Shown here in pieces: positions 39,301 to 46,721 of a stretch of DNA of 64,000 nucleotides (the first letter of the stretch is position 1; the number at the start of each line of letters is the position of its first letter). This stretch comes from Aptenodytes patagonicus. Taxonomy: Eukaryota > Chordata > Aves > Sphenisciformes > Spheniscidae. The DNA is taken from contig NC_134970.1 of NCBI RefSeq assembly GCF_965638725.1, forward strand, positions 2,919,001 through 2,983,000, read 5' to 3'. Under the pieces are notes generated by a model. The model made no database searches and was not told where the DNA came from. It saw only the letters and a program-made list of their open reading frames with translations. The translations under genes and the position numbers were made by a program.

Positions 39301-41546
39301 AACACTGCTTTCCCTCATGAGTCCATCATTCAGAGCAGACAGCTCAGACCAATACATATTTCAATCGAAAGCAAGCAACAAAGTCTATGCTCCTCAGGCA
39401 TTAGAAATTAAATGCAGCTTGCAGCCAGACCTTGGCTCGGCTGGCTTGCAGGCAGGCGACGCTTTGGGATGCTCTACCAGCAGCTACCCATCTCCTAACT
39501 GGAAAAGACGACCTGTCCAGTGCTCCTCCCTGCCCAGCACCAGAGCCAGCATAATTTGATTTATAAACCTGCAGCATGGCCCAGAAGTAGAAATCCTTAG
39601 GACAGCTCAATCTGTCCGTCCCTGAAGAGGGGATAGTACAGGAGCTCTCCGAGTCTGAACGGTTAATGTTCTCATCCAAACCCACACTTGTACGCTGCAC
39701 CGCTCCAAGTAACTCACAACGCTCGCAAGCTGCAACTATCCAAAACATGCCCTCCTGCCCGTCAGGGCTGCCGCTCCTCAGTGGGGCTCGCAGACACTTT
39801 GCAAAAGCCCGCTGCTCCAAGAGGCTGCGATCACAAACGCATCCTGGTTTGTAACCACAGCGACCAACAAACACGCTCTTTGCCCCAACGTGCTGCTGCA
39901 GAGTTAAAAGTTTGGGAGTCTCTGAGCACGAAACCCCAAACGGGTCTGCGTAACCCGCCGGCCAAGGGCAGGAGCTCTGGGTAGGAAGCTGACAGCAGGA
40001 AACAATTCCGCATTTTCCTTCGCTGCTCCTTCAAACATATGCGAAGCAGACTGGGGGCTGGCGAAGGCGCTGCCTGCTGACCCAGCAGTCTCGGATCCGT
40101 GTCAGACCCAGGGCAAGGTTCCCACGTGCCATCCCCATCCCCGTGCACCCCACCTCGCACCTCCTCTCCCGGCACAGCCCGACAGAGAGCAGCTCCTGCT
40201 GCTCCATGAAGCCTTTGGGCTCTGTCCAGACAGGGGGACCGGGACAGTTCAATGTACCAGGATGGCAATTTAACAGGTGCTCTAATGCCGTCTTCAGGAG
40301 CCAACGCTCTCCACAATTCACAAGACAAGAGTTTAACAAAACGTGTTTAAATGGGCATTTTAAAGCAACGAAGGATTCATGCAAAATTCTCTCATATAAA
40401 TATTAAACATGTATATTATGTATATGCTAAACATATACATATATATGACATGTATATCAGAGACACACATGGAGCTGACACATTACATCACTGCCTGAAG
40501 AATTAGTGACAATGTAAATAATCAGCTGATTCTCAGCAGAGCATAGCTGTCATCAAGCCTCAAATCAAAAACCCGTTTGGCGATCTTTAGGGTTGAGCCT
40601 TCGTGTATGATTTATTTGAAACACATCCTAGACAGAAGGCTCAGTGCAAATATCTGTTCGGCTGCACCAGGGTTTCTCGCTGGCCCATGAAGTCCACTGC
40701 CGTCCCCGGCCACCCCGCACGGCTGAGGCACTGCCTCTGCCCTCGTCCCCCGCAGCAGCAAGACCGCGAGGACCGCTCACATCTCGCCTCGTGTTTGCCC
40801 AAACTCCCGAGGAGCACGACAATGCCTCGATTTCCGACACCGAGGTTATTAAAACAGGCTTCCAATAATATTTTTGTGATAAACAATCAGGTTAAGGAAA
40901 ACACCCTCCAGGAAGTCCTGGCTGTAACTTCACGCTACGGCTATCTCTGTCCTGAGCTCCAGGGGAACTGGCAGCTTCTATCCAGGGTACGAAACCGTGC
41001 AGAAGAGGAGAGCAGCAGCCCGCAGAGTGGCTCCCGCCCCGCACCTCCCGGGAAGCCCCCTCCCTCGGGCGAGAGGGCTGCGGACCCTCCGGGACGCGCA
41101 CGGAGCGCTCCGCTCGGGCAGGGTTTTCCCACGCGGACCGCAGCATCCCAGCTCAGCCACGCAAACCCGGTGGGAGAACGCGGGAGGGGGGCGAAGCGCG
41201 GGGCGGGGGTGCGGGGGTGGCTGGCGCTGCCCGCCCCCGGCCCGGGAGGAAAGCGGGGGGCTGCGGAGAGCTAAGCCCACCCGCGGGAGGTGCGATGAGT
41301 TCGCCAGGCGCCTTACGTCCTCTTGAAGACCCCTCCGAGGCAGCTGCCGAGCAGGAGGCAGAACTGCTGGGAGAAGAAGACCCAAGTGATCTGGGAGAGG
41401 GAGCTCTGGGTCTGGCAGCGCAGGTCCAGCAGCGTGGGCCCCAGGAAGGCGATGCAGAGGCCGAAGCTGAAGAAGACGCTCCAGTAGGTGAGGGTGGGCT
41501 GCAGGTTCCTCCGGAACCGCGCCGACACCCGCTCGTCCCACCACAT
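21272..41546 (-). CDS. MFSD4A: MFSD4A, major facilitator superfamily transporter; ten coding exons
   Basis: Ten coding segments on the minus strand join in frame to 510 aa (human about 514): 41317-41546, 34513-34711, 34138-34377, 28243-28411, 26370-26485, 25127-25300, 23103-23250, 22339-22409, 22019-22139 and 21272-21336. The product is a polytopic membrane protein of the MFS fold, expected to have 12 helices, with the two halves joined by a cytoplasmic loop encoded by exon 4. The substrate is not firmly established to my knowledge. Conserved signatures include LQPTLTYWSVFFSFGLCIAF near the N terminus, AGLAMGCIDT, HFFVGFGALLSPLIADPF, HITGALVLFMTDG, GYLPSLFWGFITLGRL and the terminal YQR. Three N-glycosylation sequons (about residues 173, 177 and 196) lie in a hydrophilic loop of exon 3. 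The start was chosen for homology and an A at -3. It is convergent with ELK4 and codirectional with CDK18. Confidence 0.96.
21337..22018 (-). other. MFSD4A: MFSD4A intron 9
   Basis: GT-AG intron (gtaaga to ttttgcag on the minus strand), 682 bp. No element was recognised. Confidence 0.85.
22019..22139 (-). CDS. MFSD4A: MFSD4A coding exon 9 (last transmembrane helices)
   Basis: The acceptor is ccaattgcag and the first codons are IIHDQGSYSFLVCGMIFGG. It encodes the final helix, FTFYAFLLFFHRMYP, and ends TCATCAG|gtaaga in phase 1. Confidence 0.95.
22339..22409 (-). CDS. MFSD4A: MFSD4A coding exon 8 (71 bp)
   Basis: A small exon encoding CATTVLVTGAGIGEMVLQLL followed by VGS, strongly conserved with human. 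The acceptor is tttctttgcag and the donor is TCG|gtaagt, phase 1 to phase 0. Confidence 0.94.
22410..23102 (-). other. MFSD4A: MFSD4A intron 7
   Basis: GT-AG intron (gtgagc to tttgcag on the minus strand), 693 bp. No repeat or RNA gene was recognised. Confidence 0.85.
23103..23250 (-). CDS. MFSD4A: MFSD4A coding exon 7
   Basis: Encodes VGVLITFLLLLIFSYSVVFL, then the conserved GTASLGLFLSSTFPSML and AYTEDILQYK. The acceptor is tgttcacag and the donor is AAAG|gtgagc in phase 1. Confidence 0.95.
23251..25126 (-). other. MFSD4A: MFSD4A intron 6
   Basis: GT-AG intron of 1876 bp, AT-rich compared with the upstream introns. No transposon, RNA gene or coding exon was recognised. Confidence 0.85.
25127..25300 (-). 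CDS. MFSD4A: MFSD4A coding exon 6
   Basis: Encodes GEYSGFIYSYAVEEPLSV, then KVAGYLPSLFWGFITLGRL and MKPATMVFINV. This is a highly conserved MFS region. The acceptor is cttccccgcag and the donor is GTG|gtaagg, phase 0 at both ends. Confidence 0.96.
25301..26369 (-). other. MFSD4A: MFSD4A intron 5
   Basis: GT-AG intron of 1069 bp. It includes a perfect 16-bp palindrome (GTCACATCGATGTGAC) at 25324-25339, a length expected about once by chance in a window of this size. Nothing else was recognised. Confidence 0.85.
26370..26485 (-). CDS. MFSD4A: MFSD4A coding exon 5
   Basis: With the G from exon 4 it encodes GHDDLFSCCQSKNFRGASYT, then YFAVHITGALVLFMTDGIV. The acceptor is tttttcaccag and the donor is GTG|gtgagt, phase 1 to phase 0. 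Confidence 0.95.
26486..28242 (-). other. MFSD4A: MFSD4A intron 4
   Basis: GT-AG intron of 1757 bp. It has A/T tracts at about 27770-27798 and a small tandem repeat (ACTCAACAGAGAC unit) near 28140-28170. No gene was recognised. Confidence 0.85.
28243..28411 (-). CDS. MFSD4A: MFSD4A coding exon 4 (central cytoplasmic loop)
   Basis: Encodes LPVPIAVFFLLYKERMVPCF, then RPLLSADELAMETRPTEKDD and QRPHAAG. This is the end of helix 6 and the hydrophilic loop between the two MFS halves. The acceptor is gttcctccccag and the donor is GGAG|gtgagc in phase 1. Confidence 0.95.
31540..32140. other. AT-rich island in a GC-rich intron; possible ancient repeat or conserved noncoding element
   Basis: About 600 bp of sharply lower GC than its flanks, rich in AAAATTTT and GAAACA-type words. 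It includes a hairpin with 12-bp perfect arms at 31653-31688. The texture recalls very old degraded repeats, but I cannot name a family. Confidence 0.35.
31653..31688. repeat. Inverted repeat, 12-bp arms and 12-base loop
   Basis: AGCCAAAATTTT at 31653-31664 is the exact reverse complement of AAAATTTTGGCT at 31677-31688. It could form a hairpin in DNA or RNA. Confidence 0.85.
34138..34377 (-). CDS. MFSD4A: MFSD4A coding exon 3
   Basis: 240 bp, phase 0 at both ends, residues 144-223. It encodes ALHFFVGFGALLSPLIADPF, a glycosylation-rich hydrophilic loop with NST, NAS and NLS sequons, and RVSYAFWIMALIN. The acceptor is atctcttgcag and the donor is AAT|gtaagt. Confidence 0.96.
34513..34711 (-). 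CDS. MFSD4A: MFSD4A coding exon 2
   Basis: Encodes LAQSLFALFASSLAISLVFA, then VAGLAMGCIDTISNMQLVKI and KDSAIFLQ. The acceptor is ccctgtctcag and the donor is CAG|gtgagc. Intron 2, between this exon and exon 3, is only 135 bp (34378-34512). Confidence 0.96.
34712..41316 (-). other. MFSD4A: MFSD4A intron 1
   Basis: GT-AG intron of 6605 bp (gtaagg to tgtctcag on the minus strand). It holds a G15 run at 36445-36459 and an AT-rich inverted repeat at 40418-40440. The part next to exon 1 (from about 40990) belongs to the CpG island. I see no recognisable coding exon or transposon. Long open frames such as 40603-41274 plus are attributed to GC bias. Confidence 0.8.
40408..40457. repeat. AT-rich inverted/direct repeat
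   Basis: ATGTATATG (40418-40426) and its reverse complement CATATACAT (40432-40440) flank a 5-base loop. The word ACATGTATAT occurs at both ends (40408-40417 and 40448-40457). It is probably a decayed TA-rich microsatellite. Confidence 0.6.
41317..41546 (-). CDS. MFSD4A: MFSD4A coding exon 1 (start)
   Basis: The ATG (plus 41544-41546) has A at -3 and begins MWWDERVSARFRRNLQPTLT, followed by the first transmembrane helices. It ends GGVFKR plus AC, with donor AC|gtaagg in phase 2. From RRNLQPTLT onward it matches vertebrate MFSD4A closely, which fixes the start. Confidence 0.96.
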
Positions 41547-41610
41547 CCTCGGCGGCGGCGCGGGGCGGCCACGGCGATGCGGCTCCCGCGCCGCCCGGCC
41601 CCGCTCGCTG

Positions 41611-41632
41611 CCCCGGCCCCGGCCCCGGCCCC
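41611..41632 (-). repeat. MFSD4A: GGGGCC hexanucleotide run, predicted G-quadruplex
   Basis: On the MFSD4A sense strand this is four GGGG tracts separated by CC: three and two-thirds copies of GGGGCC, about 65-86 bases upstream of the start codon. It fits the canonical G-quadruplex pattern and lies in the 5' UTR or core promoter. Confidence 0.7.
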
Positions 41633-41885
41633 GCCGCCGCCCCGCTCCTCCTTTGCAGGATGTGGCTCCGGAGCCCGCGGCGCCGCGCCGGGCGCTGGCT
41701 CCGCCTCCGGGGCCGGGGGCCGCCGCCGCCGCCTCCCGGGGCCGGGGCTACGCGGGGCGGTGCGGAGCGGGGCCGGGGCGGAGCCCCGCTCCGTCCCCCG
41801 AAGCCGCCCCGGCGGACCCCGCTCCGCCTGAGGCAGCCGCGCTCCAGCGCATCCCTCCGGGGGCCGAAAGGAGCCCGAGCGCCTC

Positions 41886-41897
41886 CCCCCCCCCCCC
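41886..41897 (+). repeat. Poly-C tract (C12) in the CpG island
   Basis: Uninterrupted C12 (G12 on the MFSD4A sense strand) about 340 bases upstream of the MFSD4A start. Confidence 0.9.
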
Positions 41898-42741
41898 CAG
41901 TATCCCCGCGGGGTTCGCATCGTCTTGCCGAAAGTGGGGCAGCCCCCGGCCGCGACCCCGCTGCGCGGTCCACACCTCACGGCACAAATGACACTAAACT
42001 ACGGCCACAGCAGCGAGCCTGATGCAACAGAGAGCACAGCCAAGCATGGAAGCCCCGAAATCCCCCTTCCCTGCTGCTGACCGTCTCTGCGGTCTCCAAA
42101 CCCGTAAATAGGTGCAACCGTTCCAGACAAATGCAATTAAAGTTGCCCCTTCTCTGGACGAGAAGCACAAGATGGCTTGGGGAGGGGGGGGGATGCGTGT
42201 TTTAAAGTCGGAGCGGTTGATGCTTACACAAAAGGTCTCCTCTAGAGGATGGATTTATAAATATTTCACCTACTTTAGCTAGGAAAGACTAGCAATTTTT
42301 AGAACACTCTTTCCAGGCAAACCAGAATCGATGGAGCTCAGCCATGACAGAGGGCTGGCTCCAGGCCTGCATACCAGGTCCCTTCCCGTACCAGCGGACC
42401 CCGCACATGTACTCACACGTCCTGTGACCCGTGCCTCAGGAATGCTGCTCCGGGGTTCGTAGGTGCTCATTTCCACCTGGACATAGCTTAATGTTTAGCT
42501 AATCCAAATTGCATCCGAGTCCTTGTTCTTCCCTGTCTGTGGCATCCGCTGGAGTCTTCCCAGAGCAAGGAGAACAAGATCACGCCCTCCTCCACCAACA
42601 AAGTGAACAAAGTGACTGGGGGCAGCAGCAGAGAACAGGTGGGTGATAAACCTGATTGCCCTGAAGGCAGAACCTGCACCTGCACCTCAAGCCATTAAGC
42701 AATCAAAGAAACAGCTCAGCTGCCTGGAGGGACGGAGCAAT

Positions 42742-42840
42742 GTTGTTATCCTGTTTTACTGATGGGGAAACTGAGGGCCAGAAAGGAACGAAGCAATTTG
42801 ACACAGAGTGAGTCAATAGCGTGGCCGGAAATCGGGTTTT
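42742..42840 (-). mobile_element. Degraded MIR-like SINE, reverse orientation
   Basis: Contains TTTTACTGATGGGGAAACTG followed by a CAGA..AGG block and AATTTGACACAGAGTGAGTCA. This is the order seen in the reverse complement of the MIR core (TTTTACAGATGGGGAAACTG in the consensus as I recall it). No tail or target duplication is visible, as expected for an old copy. Confidence 0.5.
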
Positions 42841-42939
42841 ATCATTACATGATAAACCGTCTTCCTTAATAGCCTGGACGGCAGGATGGAGAGGAGGGGG
42901 AGGCTGGTGCACAGGCCTGTGAGCCACAGCCTCAGGCTC

Positions 42940-43035
42940 TCCCTGCCAGGCAATAACTGGCTTTGAAAGGCCACACCACTGCAGACTACCTCAGCTTCTC
43001 TTTCCCCATCCATAAGTGGGGACAAAACAGCACGA
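42940..43035 (+). mobile_element. Possible MIR-like SINE fragment, forward orientation
   Basis: The block CTCAGCTTCTCTTTCCCCAT, followed by CCATAAGTGGGGACAA, resembles the MIR segment CCTCAGTTTCCCCATCTGTA. It is short and diverged. Confidence 0.35.
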
Positions 43036-43283
43036 GGGAGGAAGGATTGGGACAATAAAGGCCTTTCCATCAAAATGCTGCAGGGACGGTCCATCTCCTG
43101 CCCCTCTTTGTCCATACATCTCCTTGTGCATGGAGCTGGAGTTACTTGATGAAACAGCAGATCCTTATCTTCCACACACCGGGTGCCGTGCCCCAAGAAA
43201 AGGGCTGATGGGGCTTTACCTGCGGTTCCTCTGGACCACATTCTTGATCTCAATATTGATCTTGGTTCTCCCTTTACCGGACA

Positions 43284-43400
43284 GGGAGTCAGGAGACCTG
43301 CACTCTACTCCTGGCTTCCATTACTGCATCACCATCACTTGATAGCATCAGCTCTCTGGGCCTTGACTTTGCCAACTATAAAATGGCTGAGCAATGCTTT
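43284..43400 (+). mobile_element. Degraded MIR-like SINE, forward orientation
   Basis: Follows the MIR order over about 110 bp: GGAGTCAGGAGACCTGCACT, CTCCTGGCTTCCATTACTGC, TCTCTGGGCCTTGACTTTGC, then TATAAAATGG. The match is by eye to my memory of the consensus. Confidence 0.55.
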
Positions 43401-46235
43401 CCCCATCTTTGCAGGTTCACTGCATCCCCTCCCAGGTGAAAAGGCAGCATCCAGGCCCAGAGGTTACAAATGTTAGTACACCCCCTGCCCCAGCTACAAC
43501 AGCTGACCCCACTTTGCTAAGCAATGGCCTAAATGCCAGTACACTTGCTTCCAGGAATATCGGGCCATTTCATCAGGGATAACACAAATCATGCAAGATA
43601 TGCTTGCAAATAAGAAACGAAGCGTAGGTGGGTTAGTCAGCATAAGAACACACAGATCCCTTCTGGTTCCACATACTGAAACCCAGATCCTCAGAGGTAG
43701 CTCATAAAAATGCAAGCCACAGGACTATGAGTATATGCAATACCAGAATTAGCTTCACGAGGAGGCACTTCAGGCTGTTTTCCAAACTGAAATCAATGTT
43801 GTACTTGCAATGAATTAAACACCCACATTTTTGCACTTGCTGCAAACTGCAAAGTGAAATCATGAATGAAGGAATAGCAGAGCAGCACAATTACAGACAG
43901 CAGTGTCAGTCGGTGCATGCCATTGCTGCCCAAAAAGATCCGACAAGCATTGAGAAACACCTTCCTTTTGCTTCCTGTGCCCTCGCACGTTCTTCCTGGG
44001 GTAACAGGAGGCACAGCAGGTTTTTTTCACATTATATCAGTTAATCTTTTCAGCCAGTGGAGCAATTACTTCTTTAACATGACCAGTCCTGCCTTGCAGT
44101 GACTACTCAATAGAGCTTCAACCCAGAAGCCAGATTTTGTTCAGATTTGCTGGCATCACTTCTCTTAGCCCAGTCTCAACACAGTGGGGAAATTCTAGTA
44201 ATAGGTTTTCTAAAGGCTTCCTCGGGGTGGAACCAGCTGAGGCCCCACGGGTGGGCTTGGGACAGCAGGCGCCTGGGGACAGGCTCCTTCGAGGCTTCTG
44301 CCAGTGTTTGGGTTGGCAGCTGAGGCCAAGGGCCTGGGGCTGAGATACTGTCGAACAGTTTTCCCCCGTCCCCCTTTTGCCAAGAGACCAGAAAGGGCAA
44401 ATCTGGGCTGACACCCTCAGAAACCCCAACACATTATCCCAGCAACCACACGTGCCGGTGTGACAGGTCGAAGAGCTGCATGTGCATGTGGAGATGGGAG
44501 TACCGATGCCTTTCAACAGCTGTAACTCAGCCCAAGAAACCCACCACCAAGCAAGCTTGAGCAGACAAGAAAATAACCACCCTGAATCACTGAACCTTAC
44601 TGAGAAAAGATGTGATGCTTCTTACAACACAGGGCAGACTCTCCATATGATGGGTTGAATTATTCTAGGCTGCATGTAAGATGCTCAGCATGGGCCGGGC
44701 AGCTGGAACGGCAGCACATGAGAGAGGTGTTCACCTCATGTATTTTGGGGTCAAGAGTTTCAAAACACGCCATGTGGTTTGGAAATCTTGGCTCCACTTC
44801 TAGGTCAAATATTAGCCTGAGATCTTGCCCCAGTTATTACAGATCCTGTAACACTTGTCTAAAAGGAGGAAGCGCTCACCTACACGCTTTCCTACCGCCC
44901 AACTGAAATAATTCACACACCCACTCCGATTTAGCTGGAATCAATGTGCTTCCTCCTTTACTGCGCTGAAATTGCAGCGGAGGAGGGCAGGCTGCAACGA
45001 AACGACCAGGCTGAGCCTCCCGAAATGCACCTGTAATTTAATGACACACAAATAATCTCGTTGAGGGCAGCAGGTATCATCTCCGCTTTGCAGGTAGGCT
45101 GAGAGACCCGGGGAGCGATGGGTGACCTGGCTTGAGCTTCCTTGTGAGGCAGGAGGACCCCCCTAAGGGATACTGAGCGGGGAGGTTACGGCTATTTGGG
45201 CGGCCGGGAACATCCAGACACCGGTTGGGTCCGCAGGCGGAGGATGCGGGCTGGGGCTGCTCAGCGGCATTCCCCCGGACCCAGCGCCAGCAGCTGCCGC
45301 CGCTGCGAGACTGGAGGAATGAGAGCGGCAGATGGAGGAACTGGTTTGGCAAACAGCTTGTTACTGGGGATCTGCCCACGCCAGTGCCTGAACGTGACTC
45401 AGGCAGGCTGGGCGCCGGCTGGAGGTGCAGCCCGGGGAGGGGGATGAAGGGCATTGCCCCCTTCCCTAAACCAGCCGCTCACACCGCAGGTCTGGCCCCG
45501 AAGATCCCACAGGTCCCCCCGTACCCCATCTCTGGCTCTTCCCAGGTCTCCCGGACCCGGCTGGCTGTAGCTTTTCTTCAGCACTGATGGGCCAGAGGGC
45601 AGGAATATGTAAAGGGGATTGCCGTGCTGAATAGGTCTGATCTCGGGGAGATTTTTAGCTGCTAGAGCTCTGGGAAACAGGGCTCCCCTGTCCCTTCTCC
45701 AGCTCTGCCCTTCAGTTGCTTTGCAACCACGGGCTGGGCATGTCAGCTCTGTGCTTTATTTGCCTGATAGGCTTATGGCAATATTTGTTTAGGGCCTTAG
45801 GACCACAGAAACATGTTCCTATTGCGCAGAAGTTTCTCAGGTCTTGTGTTTCAATCCCCTGCAAAGGCCAGGTAGTGGGAAACTTCTTTTGCACTAAGTC
45901 TGTGTCTGGGAGTTTACTGCAGCCAGCCGAAAAATGCCCTGCTAGCAGGCGTGAAAACGAAAGGCATCCTGGAGCTGCAGAGAAAGCAGCTGTGGGGAAC
46001 GACTCTGCGGGAAGGCACAAAGACGGCCCGGCCGGCCCGGCACGCTCCCTGCCGCGGTCCGGCAGCCTGCCTCCCCTGCACGCCCACCACGGAGCAACTC
46101 ACCGCTCGGGAGCCTGCCAAGGGACCTGCACGCCCGAGACGTCAGTGCTACCTAGCTGAAATTCAAAAACAAAGCGGATCCTTCTCCTACCAAAAAAAGA
46201 GAAAAGAGAAAAATTATATCCTGTACAAAACTATC

Positions 46236-46650
46236 CTGTATTCAATAAAGTTTATTGTCCAATCTTGGCTTTGGAGTGTTCACAATACAGCTGTAATATA
46301 AGCCTTAGCAAGGAAATGAGCACATCCACAAAATAGTCCATGTCACATCTGAAATACAAAAATTGAAATATTCTTATAAAACATTCAGACACAAGATTGA
46401 TAGATGGATACAATCTTTTATTCTTTTTTCTTTTTGTACCTTTCCATTTATTCCCGAAAAACTTTCTATAAAAAAATCATTGCTTCTTTTGGAATAAATC
46501 TTTAAAATCATTTCTTTTAAAATGCGTCTTTCATTTGTACAACACTAGTTAAATATATTATTGGTATTCTGCAAATGAATCACACCAGAGAACATTCACA
46601 GTATGTGTATCCTGGCCGCTTGGATCTATTTTTCCTGCTGTAGGACAAGC
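46236..46650 (-). other. 3'-end-like region of a minus-strand transcript
   Basis: Read on the minus strand this is AT-rich, contains three AATAAA signals (plus TTTATT at 46251-46256, 46417-46422, 46447-46452), and is bounded upstream by GC-rich DNA, the texture of a 3' UTR end. It lies 4.5 kb beyond the CDK18 stop codon. It may be the far end of a long CDK18 3' UTR, or the last exon of an unrecognised transcript. Confidence 0.45.
46251..46256 (-). terminator. Polyadenylation signal, minus strand
   Basis: AATAAA on the minus strand, adjacent to a plus-strand AATAAA at 46244-46249, so the site reads as a signal in both directions. The minus-strand version has the more UTR-like upstream sequence. 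Confidence 0.5.
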
Positions 46651-46721
46651 AAGATGCTGAGGATGAAGGAAGGCAATGAAGAAACCAGAAAGTGGGTGTC
46701 ATAGCGCTTGTGCCCAGACAT
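46626..46721 (-). CDS. Small hydrophobic open frame (31 aa), unrecognised, speculative
   Basis: On the minus strand an ATG at plus 46719-46721 opens 31 codons ending in TAG at 46626-46628. The product has a basic/polar start (MSGHKRYD) and a hydrophobic second half (LPSFILSILLVL) before QQEK. It sits just upstream of the 3'-UTR-like region and has a plausible acceptor (CCCCACTAG) directly before it, so it could be the end of a last coding exon. I recognise no family and it may be chance. Confidence 0.12.
   Translation of the reverse strand: MSGHKRYDTHFLVSSLPSFILSILLVLQQEK

Larger units (their letters stand above)
40990..41990. promoter_or_regulatory. MFSD4A: CpG island covering MFSD4A promoter and first exon
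   Basis: About 1 kb of very GC- and CpG-rich sequence surrounding the MFSD4A start codon at 41546 (minus strand). Long open frames appear in every phase here (for example 40978-41973 minus) simply because stop codons are rare. The transcription start is expected upstream of the ATG, around 41.6-42.0 kb. No TATA box was noticed. Confidence 0.75.
41991..46235. other. Intergenic region between the MFSD4A promoter and the downstream end of the CDK18 side
   Basis: No coding exon was recognised on either strand. The region holds several degraded MIR-like SINE fragments (42742-42840, 42940-43035, 43284-43400). A GC-richer patch at about 45180-45560 was also noted. Confidence 0.6.

Noticed and set aside
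40603..41274. A 223-codon plus-strand open frame upstream of MFSD4A exon 1 sequence
   Set aside because: It runs into the CpG island, has a Pro/Arg/Gly-rich end, and has no homology that I recognise.
40978..41973. A 331-codon minus-strand open frame, and several other long frames in the same interval
   Set aside because: It overlaps MFSD4A exon 1 in another frame inside a CpG island with few stop codons. The product is low-complexity Arg/Pro/Gly-rich and matches no family.
45061..45140. Possible fifth MIR-like fragment (reverse orientation)
   Set aside because: Only scattered similarity to the MIR core; too weak to list.
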